11,055 nt of DNA from Tatlockia sp. (GCA_013698215.1 JACCVJ010000008.1:1-11055); one strand, 5' to 3'; positions 1 to 5,968 are shown, numbered from the stretch's first letter. Numbers and translations: made by a program. Notes: generated by a model not told the origin, from the letters alone.

Positions 1-89
1 AGCAGTGTGGCTATCGGCTTGATTTGTTTCAAGCCTTCGAGCGCAACGCCGATTCCCTTGCCGATAACAACGTCCGTCGCCACCGTTCC
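1..89 (-). repeat. Pre-toxin module, copy C (partial)
   Basis: Third copy of the repeated pre-toxin segment, cut by the window edge. It differs from copy B (1671-1759) at about 9 of 89 positions. Nearly all changes are silent or conservative (GIGV versus GVGI). Similarity to copy B continues past the module into the spacer and terminator stem at 108-140 versus 1777-1809, with a one-base indel. Confidence 0.85.
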
Positions 90-110
90 GGCTTTTTGTT
101 TGACGGCGCA
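1..110 (-). CDS. Orphan toxin cassette, N-terminal piece (partial, runs off left edge)
   Basis: The minus strand is open from a TAA at 111-113 to the window edge and encodes AGTVATDVVIGKGIGVALEG followed by LKQIKPIATLL. This is nearly the same peptide as the modules at 1671-1761 and 3257-3347. It is therefore the start of another polymorphic-toxin cassette whose toxin domain lies outside the window. No ATG is present; a GTG at 83-81 is the only obvious start within the module, and no convincing ribosome binding site precedes it. It lies directly behind the terminator of the preceding immunity gene. As with the cassette at 833-1762, it may be silent storage that is expressed only after recombination into a full-length carrier gene. 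The assignment to the repeat family is firm; whether it is translated as it stands is doubtful. Confidence 0.6.
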
Positions 111-126
111 TTAGTTTTCAAAGAAC

Positions 127-155
127 AAAAGGCAAAGTTTAGAGCCTTGCCTTTT
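127..155 (-). terminator. Intrinsic terminator after the pentapeptide-repeat gene
   Basis: The arms at 127-135 and 147-155 form a 9 bp perfect stem (AAAAGGCAA/TTGCCTTTT) with an 11 nt loop. On the minus strand it is followed by a T-rich stretch. It begins a few bases after the stop codon of the gene ending at 161, and separates that operon from the next orphan cassette. Confidence 0.75.
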
Positions 156-160
156 ACGTT

Positions 161-826
161 TTATCTTACTGGATGTTCTCTTAAATGTTGCTTTATTCGC
201 CTGATATTTTCTTGCTCATCGGAATACCAACCAATTGCCTGTTTCCATTCTTCAGGCAAATCGCGGGCATCGCTAAAATCAGCATCTTCGATTATTGCTC
301 CCTTTACCTTGCAATCGTAGATGGTTGCATAAGAAAATCTTACCCCTCTCAAATCGGCGTTTTCAAAATTGCCCTCGTAACAATATGTGCGGAAAAAGTC
401 TGCATTGACAAGCGAAGCATTTTTGAAACTAACAAAATCCATTGATGATTTGATGAAAGATGCTTTGTCCATTTGAGCATTATCGAACGTAATATTTTTA
501 GCTAATACAAAACTCATTAATTTGGCTTCTTCTAAATTAGCACCTGTAAAATCTACATTATCCATTTCACAATCATTCAGGTTTGCTTTTCTTAGATTTG
601 CACCGCAAAATTTTACGTTTTTCAAATTGGCATAAGCCAAACGAATATCTTCGCAGTCACTGTCGCTTAAATCCACATTCTCTAATTGCGCTTGGAAAAG
701 GTCTTTTTCACCGATGAAAAAATCTTTGAGATTTACATCCCGTAGTTCCAATCTTTTTCCTTGCGAACGGTCGTGATGCCACTTATCGTGTTCATCAATC
801 AGTTTGTTTAATTCCTCTTGTGTCAT
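161..826 (-). CDS. Pentapeptide-repeat protein, probable immunity protein of the orphan toxin
   Basis: This 221-residue protein is built mostly of tandem A(D/N)Lxx-type pentapeptides from about residue 25 to 190 (for example VDLSD, ANLKN, ANLRK, ANLND, VDFTG, ANLEE, NADLR, DADFS). That pattern predicts a right-handed quadrilateral beta-helix. A short helical N-terminus (MTQEELNKLIDEHDKW) and a basic C-terminus (IRRIKQHLREHPVR) flank it. There is no signal peptide or membrane segment, so a cytoplasmic protein is expected. The start codon is 6 bases beyond the stop of the toxin-like gene at 833, with an AAGAAG purine tract upstream, and a terminator follows. That tight toxin-then-small-gene layout is the usual position of an immunity gene, so I infer it neutralises the 833-1762 product. 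Pentapeptide proteins elsewhere mimic DNA or bind gyrase; this role is not visible here. The family call is firm; the immunity role is contextual. Confidence 0.8.
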   Translation of the reverse strand: MTQEELNKLIDEHDKWHHDRSQGKRLELRDVNLKDFFIGEKDLFQAQLENVDLSDSDCEDIRLAYANLKNVKFCGANLRKANLNDCEMDNVDFTGANLEEAKLMSFVLAKNITFDNAQMDKASFIKSSMDFVSFKNASLVNADFFRTYCYEGNFENADLRGVRFSYATIYDCKVKGAIIEDADFSDARDLPEEWKQAIGWYSDEQENIRRIKQHLREHPVR

Positions 827-832
827 CTTCTT

Positions 833-1762
833 TTACCTTACATATTTTACTTTTTGATTATTTTTCGTTCTGTTTGCTTCAATCTCCGATTTAAGGGCTT
901 TGAAATCAGCATCCGACAAACCTCTGGCATCTACTAAAACATTTTCGCCATCATTTAATGCTTTTAATATATTTCGAGAACCACCTCGTGCCTCTTTCAT
1001 ATCCCAAGCGATGCCGTTGCCGTCAAAGTAATCGTCGCCGTGCGTTCTGCCATCAGCGTGGATTCCGCGATTGACCGGAGATTCTAATATTCCTTGTTTT
1101 TCCGCTTCCAATGCTGCTTTCGCTTCTTTTATCTTAAATTCTTTGGTGTCAGGATCAAAGGCTAATTCTTTGTGTCGTGAATCAGATTGTAGCCATCTGT
1201 AATCATCTGGATTATCAATTTGCAGTTGTTTTAAAATCCCTTTGTTTTCAGCTTCCTGAATACCATCAAGCAAATGCTTTCTGGCGGCGGATGTTTCCCT
1301 CTGAAACTGCAACTTCGCAATCTTTGATGTCTGCTCAATATCGAGTTCGATGATTTCATTGCCGAAGCCCGTTTTTTGCATTGCATCACGGTACGCCGTT
1401 GCTAAATCGTCAACTTTCCCTTTGATGCCGTCGCCGAACTCTTTAGTCGCTTCCGCTACAAATTGTTTGAAAGTCACCGCGCCGTTTTTTAGTTTATTAC
1501 CGGCAAATTTGGTTAAATCTCCCAAAAACTCTGCGCCCGCCAAACCTGAATACAAAGCGGGATTCCGCAATGCCTGTTTGATTCGTTGACTGGCTATTTG
1601 CGCCGCTTGATCGGAAAACATTTCGGCGACTTTGACTTTAGCTAATGACTTTAAGTCTTCGAGTTTCGTCAGCAGTGTGGCTATCGGCTTGATTTGCTTC
1701 AATCCTTCGAGCGCAATGCCAACTCCCTTGCCGATGACAACATCCGTCGCTACTGTTCCCAC
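833..1762 (-). CDS. Orphan polymorphic-toxin cassette with a putative nuclease C-terminal domain
   Basis: This 309-residue product starts with the shared pre-toxin module (residues 1-45, GTVATDVVIGKGVGIALEG then LKQIKPIATLLTKLEDLKSL). A variable linker follows, with the helical motif FVAEATKEFGDGIKGKV (101-117), and then a distinct C-terminal toxin region. Around residues 232-280 it has GRTHGDDYF, IAWDMKEARGG and ENVLVDARGLS. The Asp-rich stretch followed by WDMK (254-256) resembles the D...(D/E)xK arrangement of restriction-endonuclease-fold toxins. That is an inference from motif shape, not a confirmed family. No secretion or carrier domain is present. The GTG start lies only 4 codons inside the frame, which opens after a TGA, and the gene sits directly behind a terminator, so expression as it stands is doubtful. 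It reads as an orphan CT cassette that would be expressed after recombination into the upstream gene through the shared module. It is followed by its probable immunity gene. Confidence 0.7.
   Translation of the reverse strand: MGTVATDVVIGKGVGIALEGLKQIKPIATLLTKLEDLKSLAKVKVAEMFSDQAAQIASQRIKQALRNPALYSGLAGAEFLGDLTKFAGNKLKNGAVTFKQFVAEATKEFGDGIKGKVDDLATAYRDAMQKTGFGNEIIELDIEQTSKIAKLQFQRETSAARKHLLDGIQEAENKGILKQLQIDNPDDYRWLQSDSRHKELAFDPDTKEFKIKEAKAALEAEKQGILESPVNRGIHADGRTHGDDYFDGNGIAWDMKEARGGSRNILKALNDGENVLVDARGLSDADFKALKSEIEANRTKNNQKVKYVR
1628..1761 (-). repeat. Pre-toxin module, copy B (134 bp)
   Basis: Direct repeat of 3214-3347 with 5 mismatches in 134 bp (about 96 % identity). It encodes the peptide from GTVATDV to SLAKVKV. 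Weaker protein similarity continues past the 3' side of the coding sense: AEMFSDQAA here versus IEPFTDEAA in copy A. It forms the head of the orphan cassette and is the obvious substrate for cassette exchange by homologous recombination. Confidence 0.93.
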
Positions 1763-1795
1763 TTTTGTTAAACGGGCATTTAGTTTTCAAATAAC

Positions 1796-1822
1796 AAAAA
1801 GCGAAGTTTCAAGCTTCGCTTT
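1796..1822 (-). terminator. Intrinsic terminator after the CdiI-like immunity gene
   Basis: The arms at 1798-1806 (AAAGCGAAG) and 1814-1822 (CTTCGCTTT) pair perfectly around a 7 nt loop. On the minus strand the stem runs into a TTTTTGTTATTT tract. It lies 18 bases after the immunity stop codon. It closes the primary toxin/immunity unit and insulates the orphan cassette that follows. Confidence 0.85.
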
Positions 1823-1839
1823 ATCTAAATACTTTCTTA

Positions 1840-2172
1840 CTAAAATTTATTTTTCGGACACGGTTCTTTTAGGATTTCCAACACTCGCTCCAGAAATGCG
1901 CGTCTCGTTTTAAGCGGCGAAAAACCGCTTCCTGTTGACCTATCTACTATATCCTTCAACTCATTTTCGTCTAATGATAATGCTAAGAGTTTTTCAAGGT
2001 TTTGCACAACTAATTCAACAAGTTGTGGTGTTTCAACCTTAAATTGTCTGACTACCACTTCAAAATTTGGTTCTTGCCCTTTCCATGGAAAAAATGATGT
2101 CCAACTTTGAAAGAAGTTGCAACCCAAAAATTGATCTAATTCATAAAAGTCTTTTGAGAAGTTAGAAATCAT
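1840..2172 (-). CDS. CdiI-like immunity protein for the RNase A-like toxin
   Basis: This small cytoplasmic protein of 110 residues has no signal or membrane segment. Near the N-terminus it has ELDQFLGCNFFQSW. This matches the 'LexFLGxYFxQDW' opening of a family annotated as contact-dependent growth-inhibition immunity proteins. Later it carries the helical block LEKLLALSLDENELKDIV and a Gly/Ser-Arg segment (GSGFSPLKTRRAFLERVLEIL), also typical of that family. It starts 4 bases beyond the toxin stop codon, so it is almost certainly translationally linked to the toxin, and it ends just before an intrinsic terminator. The expected role is to bind and inhibit the adjacent toxin in the cytoplasm. 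The family call rests on motif memory; the position strongly supports it. Confidence 0.72.
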   Translation of the reverse strand: MISNFSKDFYELDQFLGCNFFQSWTSFFPWKGQEPNFEVVVRQFKVETPQLVELVVQNLEKLLALSLDENELKDIVDRSTGSGFSPLKTRRAFLERVLEILKEPCPKNKF

Positions 2173-2175
2173 ATT

Positions 2176-2877
2176 TTATTTTAGTTTTGGAAATGCCGAC
2201 AAAAAGTGCCAACCAGTTTCAGAATTATCTTTTACTAAAACTACCAACACTTTGTTGGTTACTTTACTTCCGGTTTTACCTCTCTCAACAACGATTCCTG
2301 CCGTTTCTCCAAAATCAAATGTTACATTGGTTTTAAGTCTTCGTGAATCTTTCAGGAATGCGTCAATTTCTGCTTTGTGTTCTTTAACAAATTTACCTAA
2401 CGCTCGATTAGCCGTTGACTCATTATAAAATGACGAAGCAAAATTTTCATTCCTCATTTCAGGCTTATTTAGCCTATTTCTCAGCCAATTTTCAGACCGC
2501 CCAATGTGTTCCTCTCTAATATGTCCGCCGAGCAAATCGTGCGTGTCAACCGTTCTTCTCGTTGTTTCGCTTAGATTATCAACGAATTTATCTCTCGTCT
2601 GTTTCAATTCATCAACAAATTCTTTCCCGTACTTGCTTCTGATGCCGTTTTTACCTTCTAAAAATTCTTCCAACTCGATGGGTTTGTTGTTTTTAACCAA
2701 ATCGAAAACCTTTTCTTTTGCTTCTCTGGTAATCGCTTCATCAATTACTTTGCCGCTCGATGAAATAATTTGTTTGCCTTTATTTAAATCAAGGCTAATT
2801 AAACTCTCACGATAAAGTTTCTCTAATTGCGGTTTGGCAATCTCGCCTATTTCTTTAGTTACCTGAAGGCTGGACAT
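2176..2877 (-). CDS. C-terminal toxin with CdiA-CT RNase A-like domain (separated from its carrier)
   Basis: The product has 233 residues. Its last ~120 match the bacterial CdiA-CT RNase A-like fold by motif. They include DLLGGHIREEHIGRS (115-128, with His119 and His124 as candidate catalytic histidines), NRLN, ASSFYNESTANRAL (147-160) and a C-terminal beta strand ending WHFLSAFP. Members of this family are cytoplasmic RNases delivered as the C-terminus of large surface toxins. Residues 5-24 (QVTKEIGEIAKPQLEKLYRE) complete a linker helix that begins in the upstream fragment ending at 3001. The ATG start and the next residues (MSSL) come from the terminal repeat of a miniature element inserted in the gene, so this open frame is a by-product of that insertion. 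If translated, it would be an intracellular toxin lacking a delivery domain, held in check by the immunity protein 4 bases downstream. Confidence 0.75.
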   Translation of the reverse strand: MSSLQVTKEIGEIAKPQLEKLYRESLISLDLNKGKQIISSSGKVIDEAITREAKEKVFDLVKNNKPIELEEFLEGKNGIRSKYGKEFVDELKQTRDKFVDNLSETTRRTVDTHDLLGGHIREEHIGRSENWLRNRLNKPEMRNENFASSFYNESTANRALGKFVKEHKAEIDAFLKDSRRLKTNVTFDFGETAGIVVERGKTGSKVTNKVLVVLVKDNSETGWHFLSAFPKLK

Positions 2878-3015
2878 AATTCAAAGCCTTATATTTTCAG
2901 TGTTTTAGCGTGTTTAGCAAAAACTTAAAATTAAAAATTGCAATTCTTTTCGGAAGGCACTTTTCTAAACTTTGTAATCACTGTCTTTAGAGAAACTGAA
3001 TTATGTCCAGTCTTC
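2865..3015. mobile_element. Miniature inverted-repeat element (~150 bp) inside the toxin gene
   Basis: Imperfect terminal inverted repeats flank this AT-rich, non-coding insert. Left begins GAAGGCTGGACATAATTCA (2865 on). The right end, read on the other strand, is GAAGACTGGACATAATTCA (from 3015). One base differs. AGTTACCTG occurs in direct orientation on both sides (2857-2865 and 3016-3024), consistent with a target duplication of up to 8-9 bp; the exact border is blurred because the repeat shares bases with the target. There is no transposase, so mobilisation in trans is presumed. It supplies the stop codon of the upstream half and an ATG to the downstream half of the disrupted gene. Confidence 0.85.
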
Positions 3016-3843
3016 AGTTACCTGTCTAGAGTAATCGGCGAACTTAGTATAACCCTTGCTAATCACATTTCCCGCAATTTGCGATGCCCGCGCCCACAAT
3101 TCGGGGTCAGCCGCAATGTTTGTAATGCTGTTCGCTGAACCTCCGAGTTCCTTTACTCGTTGAAAGAACTTCTGTTTGGCAACTGCCGCCGCTTCATCGG
3201 TAAACGGTTCGATGACTTTGACTTTAGCTAATGATTTTAAGTCTTCGAGTTTCGTCAGCAGTGTGGCTATCGGCTTGATTTGCTTCAATCCTTCGAGCGC
3301 GATGCCGACTCCCTTGCCGATTAAAACATCCGTCGCTACTGTTCCCAACGCATAACCCGCTCCATACGGCAAACTGTTGATTCCTTCTCGTGTCGTCAAT
3401 GTGTCTTTGACTTTATTTTCGAGTAATTTCTCAATTTTCGCCACGTCGTCCGTCGTCAAACTGCTCAAAGCGACAACCGCTTCCTTGATTGTTTGCAGCG
3501 TTTCCAACGGATGCGCGACCATCATTGCCGTGCCGACGAGATTGTCTTTGATGCCGTTGACCGTTCCTAAAATAAACTGGCTGACCGGATTAGCCTTATT
3601 TATTTGCGCCACTATTTTCTCGATTTCATTGACTTGATCCTGAACGGTTTTGTAGTTTTCGTTAATTTTGGCGCGGTCGAGCGGCGTGAGTTCAAATTCA
3701 ACCGCCACTTTGTTACCGACGTGCTTCACATTGACAATTTTCGGCTTGACGCCTTGTCCAACAGACATTTCGGCAATTCGGGTATAATTTTCTCCCCACA
3801 GATTACCGCCTTTGTATTGGTCTTCGGCAAACTGCGCCAGCAC
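3001..3843 (-). CDS. Carrier/pre-toxin fragment of the polymorphic toxin (truncated both ends)
   Basis: This 280-residue frame carries no recognisable enzyme domain. Residues 1-55 (GGNLWGENYTRIAEMSVG, then beta-rich KIVNVKHVGNKVAVEFELTP) look like the last part of a carrier domain. Residues 58-150 are helical (NPVSQFILGTVNGIKDNLVG; LETLQTIKEAVVALSSLTT). Residues 160-210 are the module repeated in the orphan cassettes. Residues 250-276 (WARASQIAGNVISKGYTKFA) lead into the toxin linker. The GTG at 3843 is a formal start only, because the frame is open and looks coding for about 10 more codons upstream. The final residues EDWT and the stop are element-derived. It is therefore best read as an internal fragment of a larger surface toxin. 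The type of carrier (two-partner, Rhs or other) cannot be told from what remains. Confidence 0.7.
   Translation of the reverse strand: MLAQFAEDQYKGGNLWGENYTRIAEMSVGQGVKPKIVNVKHVGNKVAVEFELTPLDRAKINENYKTVQDQVNEIEKIVAQINKANPVSQFILGTVNGIKDNLVGTAMMVAHPLETLQTIKEAVVALSSLTTDDVAKIEKLLENKVKDTLTTREGINSLPYGAGYALGTVATDVLIGKGVGIALEGLKQIKPIATLLTKLEDLKSLAKVKVIEPFTDEAAAVAKQKFFQRVKELGGSANSITNIAADPELWARASQIAGNVISKGYTKFADYSRQVTEDWT
3214..3347 (-). repeat. Pre-toxin module, copy A (in the primary gene)
   Basis: This copy lies inside the primary toxin frame, about residues 166-210 of the fragment. It is 96 % identical to 1628-1761. Identity stops abruptly on the upstream coding side just after the codons for GTVATD. 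Here the preceding residues are LPYGAGYAL, while in the orphan copy they are replaced by the short leader ARLTK. That boundary marks where orphan cassettes begin. Confidence 0.93.
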
Positions 3844-3875
3844 ACGTTTGCTGTCCGTCGGGTTGCCTTTGTTAT

Positions 3876-4050
3876 TTAACTGAAGCCTGTGCGCAATTCA
3901 AAAAGTCATTTTCAGTCGGATAGCCGGTGGAACTATTGGCTGTCAGCTATGAGCTATTTTTGTAATTCTAAAAGGTCTGTTCAATAACTCGTCGAAAAGA
4001 TATAAGTTATTGAAGAAACAGACATTTAATTGCGCACAGACTTCAATTAA
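3876..4050. mobile_element. Miniature inverted-repeat element at the toxin/aldo-keto reductase boundary
   Basis: Inverted repeats of 23 bp with 2 mismatches lie at 3876-3898 and 4028-4050 (core GAAGYCTGTGCGCAATT, both ends starting TTAA). They enclose a non-coding, AT-rich interior. The outer TTAA may be part of the element or a palindromic target. This 175 bp accounts for most of the gap between the toxin remnant and the gene starting at 4057. The ends resemble those of the 2865-3015 element in plan (GAAG-CTG-n5-AATT) but are not the same. A TATAAG at 4001-4006 could act as a -10 element toward the downstream gene, but no good -35 accompanies it. Confidence 0.72.
3975..4023. repeat. Nested inverted repeat inside the miniature element
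   Basis: TTCAATAACT (3980-3989) pairs perfectly with AGTTATTGAA (4005-4014). Farther out, GTCTGTT (3975-3981) pairs with AACAGAC (4017-4023) across a short bulge. The RNA or single strand would form a long hairpin. It may be an element-internal structure or the scar of a second insertion. Confidence 0.6.
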
Positions 4051-4056
4051 TTAAAA

Positions 4057-4977
4057 GTGAATATAAAATATAGAAAATTAGGCAACACCGGTTTCGACGT
4101 TTCAACTATCAGTTTCGGAACGTGGCAGATTGGAGGCGGCAGGTGGAAAACCAGCGATACGAAAGAGAACGTTAATCTACTTCGTCAAGCCCAAGAATTA
4201 GGTATTAATTTGTTCGATGCGGCAGTCGTTTACGGGCAATACCGGGATAGTAATTCGTATTTGCAGAGTCATTCGCAGGAGTTGCTTGGGAGTGCTTTCC
4301 AAGATAAGCGCGATCAGGTTTATTATTGCATAAAACTAGGTCAGTTCGACGAGTTTTCTCATCGCGCGCTTTTCGAGCCGGGTCGTGTGGTTGAACAATT
4401 TCAGCAATCGCTTCGCAGATTAAGAACCGACTATATTGATATTTGTTTAATTCACGCTCCGACATTGCACGAAGTTCAGAGAGGCTCCGCCATAGCAATC
4501 GTCAAAACTCTTCAGGCACTCGGTCTGGTTCGTGCGGTCGGATATAGTTTTGAAAACGAGCCTTATCATGCCCGTGCCGCAATTCGTCAGGGAGTGGACG
4601 TAATTATGCTGCAATACAACTTACTAGACCGACAATGCCGGGAAGTTATCGGTCTGGCTCAAAAATACGGAGTCGGGATAATTGTCGGAGGTCCTTTTAA
4701 AAGAGGCTATCTATCAGGAAAATACAAATCTATCGAGGATTTACCAGTCCAAGATGATGATTATTGGAAATGGAATATCGAACACAATCCGCATAAAGTA
4801 AGCGAGATTTTAGCGAGGGTTAATGAAATCGCGGACGAATCTGTAACACCTCTTGAATTGCGTCAGATGGCTCTCGGTTTTATTCTTCAAGAGGAGGGAG
4901 TCGCCTCAACGGTTGTCGGACATCGCTCGGTAGAAGAAATTAAAGAAAATATACAAATATCAATGGAAATAAAATGA
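4057..4977 (+). CDS. Aldo/keto reductase family oxidoreductase
   Basis: This 306-residue NADPH-dependent TIM-barrel enzyme has the usual full length. It opens with the family signature YRKLGNTGFDVSTISFGTWQ. The catalytic tetrad is visible as Asp54 and Tyr59 (NLFDAAVVYG), Lys93 (CIKLG) and His133 (LIHAP). Later motifs are VGYSFE, IMLQYNLL, GIIVGGPFKRGYLSGKY and the cofactor-end ASTVVGHRSVEEIKEN. It resembles the branch that includes sugar and lactone-forming dehydrogenases, so oxidation of an aldose to a lactone is possible; the substrate cannot be read from sequence. It is cytoplasmic. It overlaps the next gene by ATGA, so the two are translationally coupled. The start is a GTG without a clear ribosome binding site, only 6 bases after the right end of a miniature element. 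Its native leader was probably lost or replaced. Confidence 0.92.
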   Translation: MNIKYRKLGNTGFDVSTISFGTWQIGGGRWKTSDTKENVNLLRQAQELGINLFDAAVVYGQYRDSNSYLQSHSQELLGSAFQDKRDQVYYCIKLGQFDEFSHRALFEPGRVVEQFQQSLRRLRTDYIDICLIHAPTLHEVQRGSAIAIVKTLQALGLVRAVGYSFENEPYHARAAIRQGVDVIMLQYNLLDRQCREVIGLAQKYGVGIIVGGPFKRGYLSGKYKSIEDLPVQDDDYWKWNIEHNPHKVSEILARVNEIADESVTPLELRQMALGFILQEEGVASTVVGHRSVEEIKENIQISMEIK

Positions 4978-5933
4978 GATTTATTCGAACCATTTTAGGG
5001 GATATTTCGCCCGACCAATTAGGAGTCACGGATTGCCACAATCATCTTTTTATACGCGACGGAAGAGCGGTAGAGCGCTACCCTGATTTTTTGCTGGACA
5101 ACTATGATTACATCCGCAAGGATATTGACGAATTTCATCATTTGGGCGGCGAGGCGGTTGTCGAAATGAGTCCGATTGATTGGGGACGCGACATTGATTC
5201 GCTCCTCCGGCTGGCGGACGAAACCGGATTAAAAATAATATCGGCGACGGGTTTTCATAAACTCGCATATTATCAGCCGACATACCACTGGGTATATTCT
5301 TATGATGAAGACATTATACTTCAATTAATTCTGGATGAATTACAAGAAGGAATTGATTCTAATAATTATTCGGGACCGGTAATCAAACGGTCGCGCGCCA
5401 AAGCCGGAGTAATAAAGGTCGGAACGCAAACCGGCGAATTTTCCGAAATCGAGAAAAAAATAATGCGGGCGGCGGCGCGGGCGCACTCAATTACTGGAGC
5501 ACCGATTCTCACTCATACCGACGAGGGCGCGTTAGCTCTCGAGCAGGTAAAATTCTTGACGGAAGCGGGTGTTCCCGCGCATTGCATCGGTCTCTCGCAT
5601 ATGGATCGAAGACTCGACTTTAAATATCATCAGGAAGTGGCAAGCACGGGAGTTTTTCTGGAGTATGACGCATTAACCAGAATCAAAGACAATTTTCATC
5701 AAACGACACTAGATTTAATACTAAAAATGACCGAATCGGGATTTGCCGGAAATATCCTGCTAGGAAGCGATATTTCGCGCCAAGGTTATTGGAAATCTTA
5801 CGGTGGGAAGCCCGGTGTTTCTTTTCTTATCAACGATTATCGCCGGCTAATGCAGGAAGCAGGGCTTTCAGTCGAGCAGGTAAATCAATTTTACATTGAT
5901 AATCCAAGACGATTTCTGACGTGGGCAAAATAA
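4974..5933 (+). CDS. Phosphotriesterase-family metal-dependent hydrolase (likely lactonase)
   Basis: This 319-residue amidohydrolase-superfamily enzyme of the phosphotriesterase-related group has its full set of metal ligands in order: His22 and His24 (VTDCHNHL), Lys148 (VIKVGTQTG, the bridging carboxylated lysine), His181 (LTHTDEG), His209 (GLSHMDR) and Asp266 (LGSDISR). The terminal helix DYRRLMQEAGLS and the NPRRFL ending are typical of the group. Many members hydrolyse lactones or esters, and true organophosphate activity is rare. Coupling to an aldo/keto reductase by a 4-base overlap suggests a two-step route: oxidation of a sugar or polyol to a lactone, then ring opening. There is no signal peptide, so it acts in the cytoplasm. 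Confidence 0.9.
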   Translation: MRFIRTILGDISPDQLGVTDCHNHLFIRDGRAVERYPDFLLDNYDYIRKDIDEFHHLGGEAVVEMSPIDWGRDIDSLLRLADETGLKIISATGFHKLAYYQPTYHWVYSYDEDIILQLILDELQEGIDSNNYSGPVIKRSRAKAGVIKVGTQTGEFSEIEKKIMRAAARAHSITGAPILTHTDEGALALEQVKFLTEAGVPAHCIGLSHMDRRLDFKYHQEVASTGVFLEYDALTRIKDNFHQTTLDLILKMTESGFAGNILLGSDISRQGYWKSYGGKPGVSFLINDYRRLMQEAGLSVEQVNQFYIDNPRRFLTWAK

Positions 5934-5941
5934 AATTTAAA

Positions 5942-5968
5942 TTAAAAAGGTTGCGCGAGCGCGCAACC
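5942..5968 (-). terminator. Intrinsic terminator overlapping the end of the gamma-glutamyltranspeptidase gene
   Basis: GGTTGCGC (5949-5956) and GCGCAACC (5961-5968) form a perfect 8 bp GC-rich stem with a 4 nt loop. On the minus strand it is followed by TTTTTAATTTAAATTTTATTTT. The stem uses the last codons of the gene (ALAQPF) and the T-tract contains its TAA. On the plus strand no T-tract follows, so it serves only the minus-strand gene. The convergent gene ends only 8 bases away. Confidence 0.85.

Larger units (their letters stand above)
2176..3875 (-). pseudogene. Polymorphic toxin gene, 5'-truncated and split by a miniature element
   Basis: The two frames 3843-3001 and 2877-2176 are halves of one gene. 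The upstream half reads ...YSRQVT and then enters the inserted element (EDWT, stop). The downstream half reads MSSLQVT, of which QVT is the duplicated target, and continues KEIGEIAKP. Deleting 159 bp (element plus one target copy) gives a continuous in-frame ...FADYSRQVTKEIGEIAKPQL. On the 5' side the frame stays open past the GTG at 3843 and encodes NNKGNPTDSKRVLAQFAEDQ until about 3875. There the inverted repeat of another miniature element starts and a TGA (3900-3898) ends it. No carrier sequence appears on the other side of that element, so the 5' part is lost or moved. Confidence 0.82.

Noticed and set aside
1350..2815. Plus-strand frames (for example 1350-1589 and 2504-2815) opposite the toxin genes
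   Set aside because: Hydrophobic, Ser/Leu-rich composition typical of antisense frames; the minus-strand genes explain the sequence.
1..3347. The repeated module considered as a CRISPR or simple tandem repeat
   Set aside because: The three copies are far apart (about 1.6 kb), over 90 bp long, and encode the same peptide in frame. They are coding modules of toxin cassettes.
3975..4023. The nested hairpin considered as an intrinsic terminator or riboswitch for the downstream gene
   Set aside because: No T-tract follows on either strand and the stem is AT-rich with a bulge. It fits internal element structure better.
4205..4498. A 97-residue minus-strand frame opposite the aldo/keto reductase
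   Set aside because: It is fully covered by a well-supported gene on the other strand and shows no family motif or ribosome binding site.
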